In this document: positions 11,341 to 22,060 of the stretch, piece after piece
Numbering within the stretch: the stretch's first letter is position 1
Layout of the letters: each line of letters starts with the position of its first letter
Source of the DNA: Opisthorchis felineus
Taxonomy: Eukaryota > Platyhelminthes > Trematoda > Opisthorchiida > Opisthorchiidae
Direction of reading: 5' to 3'
DNA length: 64,000 bases
NCBI GenBank assembly: GCA_004794785.1
Contig: SJOL01007141.1
Location: forward strand, 857,763-921,762
Position numbers and translations under genes: made by a program
The notes under the pieces: generated by a model
Told to the model about the DNA's origin: nothing
What the model saw: the letters and a program-made list of their open reading frames with translations, nothing else
Databases searched by the model: none

Positions 11341-12639
11341 CCGTGATACCTGCTAGATGTTCACCCTCATTTGTGTATTCGGTTTTCAGGAGAAAACACT
11401 GTTTTCGTCAGCATTTTTTTGGAAAGAGGACAGTAACATACAATTTCTAGTCGTTGTTCACCATGAAAGCGAACTTTTAAAGTTATGTGGCCAACATCAC
11501 AATAGTGCTACCTCTGTAGCTGTTGTGGATTGTTCAGGAAATTGGCTGTTCTTCAGGATGGTCCTTCCTGGGTGTGCTGCTGTGCTGACAAGGCAGTTTT
11601 GTTTAAAAAAACTCCCGTATAAATCGCAGTTTGTCTTCGAATTGCTTTGAGATTAAATATCAACCGGTTTCTAAACGGAGCAGTTCTGATAGGGGTACAA
11701 CCTACAGCAGCAAACTAGGAAACGCATCTTTTATCTGACATCAAATAGCTCTTGGATTTCTCAAAGATGACAGATATACGTAGATGACCACCTCTGGTGA
11801 GTTCCTTGTTAACAGGTAAGCATACAGAGACAGCAAGGAATTTCGTCAGTGTATGGAAGTTCGCCGGCACAAAATGGAGTTTTGCTAACATCCAGGTTGA
11901 TAATAAGCAAGTTATACAGCAAGTTCTTCAGATTTAGCTTCTGATAGTGTTTTCCGTTTCACTGCAGGAGGTCCTTTTGCCTTTCTAGTACGCCCCTCTC
12001 AATTAATCACCTCTCTACACTCTACTGTGTTTGCACACCCTCTCCCAAGCAATTAGAGTGGAAAATGTTACGCAATTTTGCAGTGTCCCAAAGCACAACT
12101 TTCAGACACTGTGTGTGGTTCGAACGGCTACCTGGAGTGCGGAAATCAAACCAATTACAGCCGACCATCAGTGGTGCACAGAAAAACCTGTAACCGCACT
12201 GAACATAACACTTTGAAACGTGTGAACCGGAAGCCCAGCATGACTGGACTGCACCGAACAGTGGAACTCCTGCTGAGCATCGTGACGTGACACATTGCAG
12301 CTGCTTCGCATAACCAACCACTACAGCGAGTACCTAGCCACTTCACTCCCCTCTGTTGGGACGTTACTGGTTTGTGTCCCTTCGTTAGGCTTGTCAGTAT
12401 ACACTAATCTGACTAGGGCAGACCCCACTAACCTAGCCCACCTTGTAGCTCGGTTGCCTAATCAGTTCACCCACCATTACACACCAATAAATGTAGGGTA
12501 TTTGTGCGCTAACAAAACTAACGAATAACACCTTACCCAGTTTTGCTACATCAGCAATTGTACCGACTATGCCCTTAGATTACCTTACCTTCAAGTAGTG
12601 AATCGTTTCATTCATGAGTCTAATCAAAGACCACTCAAC
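11341..12639. other. No recognised gene
   Basis: ORFs of 61-99 codons at 11,357-12,528 overlap on both strands and show no conserved domain. A plausible acceptor (GGTTTTCAG at about 11,390) precedes one of them, but nothing downstream supports an exon. Confidence 0.35.
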
Positions 12640-13040
12640 TTGCTGAAAAATCGTTGACTTCCCACAGCCGGTTACGCTTTTTCAGTTTGTGCTCATTAGT
12701 TAGGCGCAATCCCGAAGTTTCCGTCAACCTTATGTTCTAGTGGAATCCAAATTGTACGGAATTCGCCAACTGCACTCATTTTCACACCAATCTGGTTTTG
12801 ACAGGAGACTCAACTGAATCCCGGCTGAATCGTTCGTTTATGATTGTCCGCTTCAACTGAATGCGTTGCACCAAGCCACCTCATGTTTCATTTGGTACGA
12901 TATTCGAGATATTGCAATGATTTGCTGTTTAGACGTAACACACTACTCACAAGCCGGCTGAAAACCCCTCTGCAGCCAACGGCCAGTTTTACAGTTCCAC
13001 TTCGGGCTCATCAGGTAAGCGCGAATTCTCATCAACCTTC
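12640..13040 (-). mobile_element. HH-SINE tandem dimer (minus strand)
   Basis: Two ribozyme remnants on the minus strand are 315 bp apart: CTAATGA at 12,693-12,699 and CTGATGA at 13,008-13,014. Between them lies a complete unit body, including the GACAGGAGACTCAACTGAATCC block. The first remnant has lost G5 and the second has TAAA in place of GAAA. Both are dead now, but the head-to-tail arrangement is clear and the spacing equals one unit. Confidence 0.65.
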
Positions 13041-13049
13041 TGTTCCACT

Positions 13050-13235
13050 TGGGGCGAGGTGGCTCAAGTGGTCAGAGCGCGAATTTACTGACCGGAAGGT
13101 CCGTGGTTCGAACCCGACCTCTGCCTCTCGACTTCCCCTGTCTAGGCTTGGGCATCCTGGCAATATCCCAGCCCTCGTGCTTCCTTCGGGTGGCATGGCA
13201 GCCAGGCACCGGAAGGGTGCTACAGCTGGACGGTT
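13050..13235 (+). mobile_element. tRNA-like SINE, family B (best copy)
   Basis: The tRNA-like head starts GGCGAGGTGGCTCAAGTGG (A box) and has GGTCCGTGGTTCGAACCCGA (B box) at about 13,105-13,125. The body has GGCATCCTGGCAATATCCC and a GGCACCGGAAGGGTGCTAC ending. The head resembles a Leu/Ser-type tRNA but has no clean cloverleaf, so it is called a SINE rather than a tRNA gene. Confidence 0.6.
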
Positions 13236-13349
13236 TTTTCTACTTAAGCCCAGATTGTACGAAATCCATACATATTCAACTAAAGAATATGAAGATCAGA
13301 AGATTCAGATGTGATTCAATTGAGTCACCCATTAGGAAGAAATGGTCGT

Positions 13350-13705
13350 TTTCGGGATCTGTAGAATTCACGTTCACATCACTCTCCTCCTGGTCTGGCG
13401 CGATTATTCTGGTGAGGGGGAACATTGGTTAGGGGAGCATTGAACCCGAGTTTCACTCTTATCAGAGCTCATGAATAGTACGTATCCTTGGCCGTGTCGA
13501 GGTGTCAACTCCGTATACCTGACATACAAGGCCAGCGTGCTGCCACTAGTCCACTAGCACACGCTGGAAACTTCCGAATTTTCATGTCTGAACAGTTGAT
13601 CATGTTCACTCTTGGAGGACATGTATGGTTTGCCCGAGGCTTTGAACGGCTACCCATTAACTCTCCTGGTTGTGTTGATCGATTGAGCCGCTTGTCGATG
13701 GGGTG
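13350..13705 (+). repeat. Dispersed repeat, family C
   Basis: It matches the copy at 23,150-23,660 over TTCACATCACTCTCCTCCTGG, GAGTTTCACTCTTATCAGAGC, CGTATCCTTGG..GTG and the CTGACATACAAGGC block. It is positioned directly after a family B SINE; at 61.7 kb a family B fragment occurs without it, so the two are probably independent. Confidence 0.5.
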
Positions 13706-13839
13706 GTGATTACAGTGCGCATTGCACTAAAATCAATCTAATAAAACCCTAGCTTTGCTTATGGAAGCGTCACTCAGGAGTGCTTTAGCATGATCTGCCA
13801 ATCTTTCCTACTATTTTTCTCCCTGTCACGGATGCTTTT

Positions 13840-14600
13840 TACTGCGAGTTCATCAAAGAGAGAAAGAATACTGCAAGAATGTATGATCCCCGTTTCGGGG
13901 TCACTGGAATTATCCCTGAGTCTCAAGGACCGGTGTATCAGGCCAGGGGTGTTTTGTTGTATAGTTGTGAGACATGGCCATTTCGGGCAACGGAAATGAC
14001 GTGTCTTCGGATCTTCGATCACTATTGTCTAAGGACCATAGCTTGTGTAGGCTGGTACGGGGGAATCCGCAATGAGACAGTTAGCAAACGAGTGTTCGGT
14101 TGTGCACCAGAAGCTGCGGTGGTTAGGTCTTGTACTGCGAATGCCGAATCATCGCTTTCCAAAGAGAGTGCTGTTTTCTGTGTTCCGTTATGAGTGGCAC
14201 AAACAGAAATGTAGCCAATCTTTGAACTATTGGAGGGGTAGAAAAGAGATTACAAAAAGTCCGGGTACTTTCCGTGATACTCTACTCCCGGATTAGGGTC
14301 CGGATGATCCCTCTGTGCACCTTTGCATGCGGTGATAGATATGGCTTCTAACTGATGTCAGTGGCGTTCCCCTTGTCAATTTCTATCCAGCTTGCTTCAG
14401 AAAATGTCTGGAGGTGTAGGCACCTCAGAATGAGTGTGGTGGGCTAGTAGCTACAAGTCCCTTCCCCATCTGTTTTTATTCCTTTACTCAAAATAATACT
14501 TTCAAATAAACTGCGGTTGTACTGCAGTGAAGCATCCTTGTTGAACATTGATTTTATGTTGTCTATGATGATGGTGATGACGACGATCATGTAATTCATG
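13840..14600 (+). mobile_element. LINE 3' end with broken reverse-transcriptase C-terminus
   Basis: Reading frame one gives GVLLYSCETWPFRATEM and CLRIFDHYCLRTIA (about 13,945-14,045), then a frame change near 14,095 leads to QLANECSVVHQKLRWLGLVL and RMPNHRFPKR. This is the well-known C-terminal pattern downstream of the reverse transcriptase in RTE/CR1-like LINEs. The 3' UTR (14,390-14,560) matches the copies at 1-470 and 2,595-2,900. The tail at about 14,565-14,590 is an ATGATGGTGATGACGACG-type simple repeat. It is 5'-truncated, frameshifted and non-functional. Confidence 0.7.
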
Positions 14601-15360
14601 AACTGGAACAAGAGTGAGCGGTGAATAGGTCCACTCGAACAGTTTGGACGAAAGCCCACAGCAAGAACCGTACTAGCATCAGTCACCTCGTAGCGACTCC
14701 AGTCAAGCGGAGGAAAGGTCACGGAATCCCTATCCTGGAAGTTGAACCACCCAAATTTACAACTCTTTTCACACCTTTCTGTCTGGTCACACTCTGTCCA
14801 CTCCATGGTGACAGTGAATTCTATATGACGGGCCTGTTCAGTGAAATGATCTGTCTTAATGGTGGTCTCGCTTAGTGGAATACCACGCGGATGACCATCA
14901 AGACTACATCTTCCTCGTGACTTTCTCTAATCTGGTTCACCCTATGACTTTCGAATTCCGGACATATGCCAAATGTCCCAAGGTACAATGTTTTCGATTA
15001 TGAGTATCGCTCATCGCTCATCATCAAAAAACGACCCGAAGTTTTTATAAAAAGCGAAGAAAAGCTTTCACCAACAGGTTGACGAAAAATGTATCAGATA
15101 TCTTGCAGTGAAACAAACCTGATCGGAAAAGCTGGCGAGAAATTTTCTACCGCTTCTACTGGAGCTAGTACAAACGGGAACCTGGGGTTGATAATAAAAA
15201 CAAACGAACTTTTAAAGCAAAGCTTAATCTGTCTACTCTTCTTGCATTCAATCAGTTAACAAGTATTAAAAAATGGCATCTTAATTCGGATCTGATCGTC
15301 AGGCAAGTCCATGTTTGAACATTCGGAGATAAAGAAGGTTATTTGATATAAACATATCAT
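14601..15360. other. No recognised gene
   Basis: Nothing identifiable. A 120-codon minus-strand ORF (14,444-14,806) partly overlaps the LINE tail and is not credible. Confidence 0.4.
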
Positions 15361-15570
15361 ATTACTCATTAGGTTGCTGAAAACTCTTTAGCAGCCCACG
15401 ATCGATTTCGCGCTTCTACTTCGGGCTCATCAGATAGGTGCTGTCCTCTAGTTTTCCTTCAGTTAACCTTGTGTTCTACTGTAACTCAAATTGAAACCAT
15501 CATAAACGGGAGACTCAGCTGGATTCAGCCAAGTTTCCTGTCAAAACGAAATACCCGTGCAAATGGGAAT
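15361..15570 (-). mobile_element. HH-SINE unit with intact-core ribozyme
   Basis: The minus-strand end block ATTACTCATTAGGTTGCTGA and the ribozyme are followed by CCTTCAGTTAACCTTGTG. A plus-oriented piece (CATAAACGGGAGACTCAGCTG, about 15,495) is fused on, so the locus is a rearranged pair of opposite units. Confidence 0.6.
15394..15439 (-). ncRNA. Hammerhead ribozyme-like core with altered palindromic stem III
   Basis: Read on the minus strand: stem I ACCTAT, core CTGATGA (15,427-15,433), stem II GCCC..GCGC (weak), core GAAA, stem III ATCGAT, cleavage GTC position read as ATC, then GTGGGC. Stem III is ATCGAT instead of the common ACCGGT: C to U and G to A at partner positions, so self-complementarity is kept. 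All core residues are intact. Confidence 0.6.
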
Positions 15571-16099
15571 ATGTGTCGGAGATTAGCTGGTCATTTATCT
15601 ACCAGGAGCACAATAACAGGTGGACCAAACTTCACATCCCATAGAGTCGGTTCTAAAATATCTCATTAAATCTCGGCAATCCAAACTCCTCAGTTGTTAC
15701 TAGCACCGCCTGACAAAATGTTGGAGTGAACTGGGAATGAACTGTGATATGTCAATAAAGTGATTCTGCTTGCTGATGAGTAAGTAAAACCTTTTTCGGG
15801 GTATACAAAATTTTCAGCCAAACGAGACAGGAGAATCACGTTCAACTGGCGTATATGGTGCCTCATTCTTCTACGAACAATTGGTCGGAAGAGTGACGTC
15901 TGACGGTGACAGCGTCTTTGTCTATACTGCTCTCGTGAAGACATTAGGTGTGCTCTACTGGAATACTTAACTATTAGGCTGTCCTACAAACAAACCCGAT
16001 ACGAATTCTCTGGATAGTATATGGAGCATAATGGTAACTCGTTCACACATCACACACAGTAACTACAAAAATCTCAGATTTATCTGTAAGTGAAGCCCA
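15571..16099. other. No recognised gene
   Basis: No exon or repeat could be supported. Confidence 0.4.
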
Positions 16100-16375
16100 T
16101 CTATGATGAATAGCCGAGAAGCACTGTACAACTGTTTCCTGCTTATTGTGAATCATCAGTAGTGGATATGTTACGGAAATCCATTATAGAGTCTCGAACC
16201 CGTGACCTCCAGGCGAGTAGTTTGAACACTTAACTGTTCGGCCACGAGCGTCTGATCAGCTGCGTGATTAACTCACACTTAGACCAGATATAGCCTTACT
16301 GCTGTGATTCCCAATAAAGATGAAACAGCTGTACAGCGCTTCTCGGCTTGTCAACATCGATTAGCTTCGCTCACA
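16100..16375 (-). mobile_element. tRNA-like SINE, family A
   Basis: Minus-strand copy with the B-box equivalent CTCGAACCCGTGACC at about 16,193-16,207 and the A-box side AACTGTTCGGCCACGAGCG at about 16,230-16,250. At the other end a second, plus-oriented tail (GATTCCCAATAAAGATGAAA, about 16,300) is joined, giving a palindromic arrangement of two SINE tails. Confidence 0.6.
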
Positions 16376-18892
16376 CAACGAAATCCCTATTGAAATTTAA
16401 AAAAAACTCACACTACTAACAGTCTATAAGTAGCTCAACGAAAGAATAATTCCACAAGACGAGTGATGATTCCTATTCAATTCTGGGTTGAAGAAAGCCA
16501 ACAGGGATATGCTTAAATTCCCTTGGAGCAACCTCCTATGCTGACTGTTTGCTCGTATAAAGTAGGTTACTACATAACTCACGGCTTTTCGCTTTGATAG
16601 AAACGAATTACATAAGTTACATGAGACAAACAACTTTTATCGTATCATTATGATGGGCTTAGTCAAAGCTTTCTCATATTTGCAGTACTATGGAGTTTAA
16701 TAGTCAAGGCCAGCTGATTACTGGTTGGGCACACATGACTTAAGCGTTTGTTTACTCAACATGTGCTTCGTGGAGACTCAGCCTATCGACATCAAACTTA
16801 AATGTGTTGAATCACGTCTTGGCTCGTCCGCCAAGTACACGTCGCCAATCAGACAATGACGAAGCTGAAAGCACTTTATTATGATTCATGTAGGTAGCTT
16901 CCGTGGGAAGTGCCCAGACCACTGGGCTCAGCAATATTGGATTATTTTTTCCAGACCCTTTATATCGTACCAAAATGGGTACTACTTACAAGTGCCAATG
17001 ATCGAGAACTTCTGAACTCCGACAACCTCAGCGCTAGAGGGAATCATGCAGGAGGATTGGAAGAAGGGTAGGCTGGTCTATATGCAAGTTGGCTCTTGAA
17101 CCGATTTCGCATCGTTTTCACAGTGCATTCTTTGATGACAAGAGGAAGATTCTTCTATGTTGTGTGCCGCAGTTAACTTTTGTGGAAAGCTGGCCGTCAG
17201 GGAGCATTGTTGAGCTAAAACACTAGAGGGTAGGGTTCTCCCGGTCAAACATCTTCTCTGTGACAAAGAATAGGGACCTATAGCCACAGATGACTAGAAA
17301 CGTTCCATCTTCGTCATTATAACTTCTGACAAAGCTGGAGAGCAGACTTATCAGTGCGGTTGGATAGCTGTTGTATGCTTTGCCACTTCTGAGTCGTTAA
17401 TATATGCGTGCTCAGTGCTCTGGGTATCTGAGCTCAGGTAGGCTCCACGATAGATACGTAGCACCTACGGCATACTCGAGTCTAAGCCAAAACTAAACAA
17501 CTCTGGAAATGTTGACACCCCCATGAAACTACGGTGCCCGCTTTCAGCTTCGAAGATTCTTCGCAATAGGTATGGGTGCTAGTCTTGTAAACCTGATTGA
17601 AAAGCCACCCGGGAGCATAATCTTTTCAAAAATCATCGATCCGCGAAGTCGAAAATGAAGATGTAGTCTGAAGATCTAGTCTGTTCGAACGGAATCACCT
17701 CGATTTGGTGTAGTACAAATTTCTCGTTGTAAAGAACGGTTTTCCCGCGACGCCCATCGCGCTTGCTAACAGTCCTCGCACCTACTTCCAACGAACTTTT
17801 TTGGGCTAGGCATCCGGATCGATAGGTGTCGGTCACTTGGTCATTACCCTCTCTCCAGTATTTTGTGCCATTGCTTGCGAAGCTGGTTGGTGTTACTTAC
17901 GTTCTGTGGATTTTCGACGCATTGCCTGGATTGCAAACTTGTTTCAGATCCGAGGTGATTCATGCTATTTTGTGCCACATAAGTACCTCACAGGAAGTCA
18001 GTGAGACAGCCGTTAAGGTTGCAGTTAGTGTTAAAATGGGTTGTGGGAGTTGTGGTAGTCAAGAAATTCATTGAATTCTACCTTCTAACATCCATAATGC
18101 TGCGTATGTTCTAACAACAAGCTGCTGAGTTGGGGGACGATACCGGTTTTACCGTTTTTCAGCTCCGATTTCCGTAGAAATACGGACAACCTCACTTCTT
18201 AAGGCGCACTGGCGACAACCAAATAGATTGAAGTCAGAATTTCGATACCGGTGATGTCCGCAGCTACACTAGCTTTTTTGGGCGGTGTGCCTCTGTCTCT
18301 TCACAACCAATTGTGACGTGCAAGGTGGTAGGGAATTTCTCATGAAAAGTTGATTGGCACAGCCAACACGGTAGGCGGCTTTGCCAAATCTGCTGGAGGT
18401 GATTCTTGTGGAATCATTGTGAAGCCCCCCAATACAGCTAGCCAGTGCACCCTCAGACCCGGCTATGGTACCTATCGAAATTTCTCCCCATCAAGAGAAG
18501 ACTGAATAGAACTGATACACTAGAGTTTATCCAGTGAAGAGTAAATGAAATTACTCGTTTGTGAAGGCGCTAAACTCCAAAAATGCTGAGCCTTTGGAAG
18601 GATTCAACCGTGGCTAGTGACTTAAATTTTGATTTCATTCATGCTAAGATAAACAAAGGAAATTTACATTGAAATGCTGTACTCCATGTCTGTCATAGTT
18701 TGCTGCAGGTTAGGCTTACAATCAAGTTAAAAGCGAAGTTCTGATTACTGCAGCAAAGCTGAGTCATTCTGTTGGCTGTCTTGAACCGGCGAGCAGCCTA
18801 GTCGTGGCAACGCGATTGAAGCCAGCGTCCTCAAAATCTTTCAAGAATTGCCTGAGTTGGACTATGTAAAAGCTTAGTGGACCACCTTATGT
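16376..18892. other. No recognised gene (2.5 kb)
   Basis: Several ORFs of 67-82 codons occur (16,424-18,074), none with a recognisable motif or a convincing splice-site pair. No copy of the repeats described elsewhere in this window was spotted, so this is one of the least repetitive stretches and might hold intron or regulatory sequence. Confidence 0.35.
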
Positions 18893-18965
18893 GGTTCCGT
18901 GGTGTAGTGGTTATCACGTCTGTCTAACACACAGAAGGTCCCCAGTTCGAGCCTGGGCGGAGCCA
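18893..18965 (+). tRNA. tRNA-Val (anticodon AAC)
   Basis: A full cloverleaf of 73 nt. The acceptor stem GGTTCCG/CGGAGCC is seven pairs with one G-T. The D-arm region is TGGTGTAGTGGTTATCA (A box). The anticodon stem TCTGT/ACAGA encloses loop CTAACAC with anticodon AAC. The T arm CCCAG-TTCGAGC-CTGGG carries the B box GTTCGAGCC. The discriminator is A. A TTTT run about 4 nt downstream (near 18,970) can act as the Pol III terminator. Intact pairing in every stem marks it as a real gene rather than one of the SINEs. The CCA end is not encoded, as expected in a eukaryote. Confidence 0.88.
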
Positions 18966-19127
18966 CTCGTTTTCGCCATACTTGGTGAAATTTAGTCGTA
19001 GCGTTCGTCACCTTCAACGAACGTCGTGTGGCGGTTGTCTTAGTTATCAGGAAGCGACCACGTAAAAGTCATTTGCGAAGCTTTACGTCATAATCTATTG
19101 ACACATTAGTAGTTAAAGTTGCTTCAG

Positions 19128-19343
19128 TCATTTGGGGCGAACACAAGCAACAACACCGAAAGCAACCCAAACCCCGACGATGCCTTTTCTGAGAGATACG
19201 ATTTTCAATCTGTGACCACTCCGCATCCCCTGGCTATCAAGTATAGTACAAAAGAGCAAAAGAGCGAAAGTAAACAAAAAAGTGGTTCATTCAAACCACT
19301 CTCGCAACCCAAACAGTCCGGCCAAACGGTAAAAGCATTTCCT
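19128..19343 (+). CDS. Candidate internal exon of an unrecognised gene
   Basis: An open frame of 72 codons lies between a possible acceptor (CTTCAG, ending 19,127) and a good donor (GTGAGT, 19,344-19,349), phase 0 at both ends. The translation is hydrophilic and low in rare residues, with DDAFSERYDFQSV and a Lys/Ser/Gln-rich part KYSTKEQKSESKQKSG, as in disordered regions of real proteins. The acceptor has a poor pyrimidine tract. I recognise no family. It lies 160 bp downstream of the tRNA-Val gene. Confidence 0.3.
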
Positions 19344-19349
19344 GTGAGT

Positions 19350-20219
19350 GGGCTCACGTAGGGCCACAGCTTTGGGACTGCTGGGTTCTGCCCAAAAATT
19401 GAAGCTGTAAGCTGTTCACCAAAGGAAAATACATGTTAACTTATACAACCAACATAAGGAATTTTCAATCAGCCCAAACGGTCTCAGCCAACATATCGTA
19501 ACTGCAACCAAGTGCGGAAAGAGCAGATGGCCAAGAAACATGGCAAGTTACACCCAACTACTCATGAGTAGACACGAATAAACGACGAAAAATGCGATGA
19601 CTTGCTCCTGAATATGACGGGTGAAAATCGCTATTGCGCAATTTTAGGTCCGTCAGAAGTATTAAGGTAGTATAGATACCAAGCATTTATTTTGAAATGG
19701 AACATGGTGTGATTTAAGTGAAGCACGATACGTAAGTATTTCGATGAGCTTGCTTTAGGTGGTATTCCATTGTGCAATGAGTACAAAATGTTTGCAGGTG
19801 AATGCAGACGCGTTACTGTTTAAATGGGGTAAACAGTTAGTAATTTCTGACCACCATTTCGGTCTGTAAAAAGGGAACAAATGAATTCATGCACTTAGCC
19901 TGGAGAATATCTAGCATGAGTGAGTTCAAATAACCCACTAGTATATATATATATATAGACGAAACATGGCACTAAATGTTAAACCGAGCATCCCAACGCT
20001 GCCCAAAGACTTAATCACACCTTGTTCGAGTTGCCCGATAGAATGCATTCGTTGGAGTAGCTGACGGCGTTTTTTCATCCTTTAGCACGAAGCTCTTTGT
20101 AATGCATCACGTCATAAGGCCGGTGCACGCCGCTGTCTGCTGTCCCTCCAATCTAAGTAGTCATCATTGGATTATAGCGAAAGCCAAAGTACACACCTGT
20201 CGGTTGTTGACAGGTGGCT
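19350..20219. other. No recognised gene; short (TA)n tract
   Basis: A short TA run of about 16 bp lies near 19,942-19,958. Nothing else can be named. Confidence 0.4.
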
Positions 20220-20385
20220 GTTGATCTGTCCGCAGAGCTTCGCAATTGACTTACAAACGTTTTGCACCATAAGAGGAGACATCGTCACCATCCAACTGCG
20301 TACTGATGATGTCTCCTGGTATGATGACAAAACCTTTGCAAGTCAATTGCCAGGCTCGGCGAACAGATAGACAGCTACCCGATCA
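20220..20385. mobile_element. Foldback element, family F
   Basis: The two ends are inverted copies of each other. The left arm (about 20,236-20,285, minus sense) and right arm (about 20,305-20,365) share GATGTCTCCT..ATG..CAAAAC..TTTG.AAGTCAATTG. The right arm has CTGATGA at 20,303-20,309 followed by a hairpin-capable stretch and AAAAC, a hammerhead-like arrangement with a damaged GAAA. Related sequence occurs at 43,486-43,690, 52,380-52,500 and 59,425-59,515. The inverted-arm design matches the Penelope-like elements elsewhere in the window. Confidence 0.5.
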
Positions 20386-21799
20386 ACAACTAATTAACTC
20401 ACCCGAGCTACCAATCTTTCGACACACTAAACACCCGTCGTTTATTTCAACAAACCTGTGAATCATAGCTCTGTAGTGTGCGCCAGAAAACCAGGATGAC
20501 CGCATCCCGTTCATTGGAAACGGCCTTTTATCAAGGCTTTTGTCTGCCCACACCGGTTTAAGTTGTAAATTATACAGCCGAAGCACGTGTCGTTGATGCC
20601 AGTTTGATGGACTAACTTGGTCACAAAGCCTGTGTGTTCGGGATCGACGTTTAGAAAGCCCTTATGGTTGTAACGTTGTAACGCGTTGATAACAATCAAT
20701 CGGTTCTGTTAGATAATGAATGCTTTTGACGTTTGTCTTGCAACACAACTTTGGCTAATCCAGAAACGCCTGCTGAAGTATCGGCAGTTCCTCTCCGTCT
20801 CGTGTGGTGATCGTTTCCCTATTACTTTTTGCCTTGAGGGTTTAGTGATTTTTGACCTATAGTTACATTTTTGGACTTTGAAAATGCCAAATCCCCACAG
20901 AATACTGACGCTATATTTCCGCAAGTTATAAGACTGGTTTCAGGTCCAACAAAGTGCCCTGGACGTGTCGCCCATAGAAAACTGTTCAAACCACAACGTC
21001 CTCGAGCTGCCCTTCAGTCATTCCAGGGAAAAATGCCGATTACCGTTTGTTCAAGTAAACTTCTCATTAAGACACCACCTACCTATTCCTGGAAGTGATC
21101 GATGAAACTAAAAGAGTGATATGTGTGCACAAAACACTTGGTTCACTGACATGATGAACTAGGACAGATCAATTACTGAAGATAGAGGCACAACAAAGTC
21201 AAACGGTTTGGTACGATGAGAGACTGGTGAACATTGGGCCATTTATACTTGAAAAACAAGCTTCCTGAACCTACATTGTCTGTTTTTTTATATAGAAAAA
21301 TCGCGATGCTTGTAGCGGCCAAATAAATATACAAGGCACATCTATTCAACCAACAAATGTAGCATAATGGTATCCATAAAATCAAGTGTACAGAGCTCTC
21401 ATATAGCCGTGCTGTTACATGCCAATAGCAATTATCAGACGGGTTCATCCTTCCACTTCTCAGGTTAAAGTACAGTTCACCAAAATTTTTCTAACATCTC
21501 CACCCAAACGGATTGCTGTAGGCATTCATGCTTGATTTTGGAACAAAAGTTGCCTTGTCTAAAGACCAAACGGTACTGCAAAAAACGCGACAGCTTTGAT
21601 ATTTCCAAGAATCTGTTTGGCCTGTTCTATACTTAACCCTTCCCCCGTCGTCAAAAAAATTGCATGACGAAGCAACGGATCGATAGACTATGGCTCTGTG
21701 AATGGCCGAAAAGAGGAAGAACACTCTATTAGGTTTTGCGAGGAAACAGTTCAGTCTGATTAAAAATAGTCACCGAACCATATTTGCATGAGATTCTGG
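20386..21799. other. No recognised gene
   Basis: ORFs up to 91 codons occur on the minus strand (20,383-21,724) without recognisable motifs. No repeat match was noticed. Confidence 0.35.
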
Positions 21800-22060
21800 T
21801 GTTGACAGGAGATTCAACTGAATTAATCTGAAGTGGACCATCAGAAACGAGAGGTCCAGCAGGATTTTGTTGAGTCTCCTGTCAAAACCGAATTCTTGTG
21901 TAATTGAGCGTATTTGTTGAAATCCGTCAAATTTTGGGTTCAAGTAAAACATAAGGTTACCGGAAACCCGGGGCTGTGCCTACCTGATGAGCCCCAAGGA
22001 GGGCGAAACCGGTCGTGGGTTGTCGAAGAGTTTTCAACAACCTTATGAGTAGTCGGTTAC
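21800..22060 (+). mobile_element. HH-SINE unit carrying the best-preserved ribozyme
   Basis: The unit body includes GAGTCTCCTGTCAAAACCG (about 21,870-21,890), GGGTTCAAGTAAAACATAAGG, GGAAACCCGGGGCTG, the ribozyme and the tail GAGTTTTCAACAACCTTATG. An inverted piece (GACAGGAGATTCAACTGAAT, about 21,803) precedes it. Confidence 0.7.
21978..22020 (+). ncRNA. Hammerhead ribozyme, best candidate in the window
   Basis: Every element is present. Stem I GCCTAC (21,978-21,983) pairs with GTGGGT (22,015-22,020), six pairs with two G-U. The core CTGATGA is at 21,984-21,990. Stem II GCCC/GGGC is four perfect pairs around a CAAGGA loop (21,991-22,004). The core GAAA is at 22,005-22,008. Stem III is A+CCGGT, a six-base palindrome with no loop, then C17 as the cleavage base at 22,014. 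A loop-less stem III cannot close within one molecule, so two ribozymes would have to pair. The layout closely resembles the Smalpha hammerhead of schistosomes. Confidence 0.78.

Noticed and set aside
13049..13125. tRNA gene at the head of the family B SINE
   Set aside because: A and B boxes are good, but no complete acceptor stem forms and the same head is attached to a repeated body at several loci.
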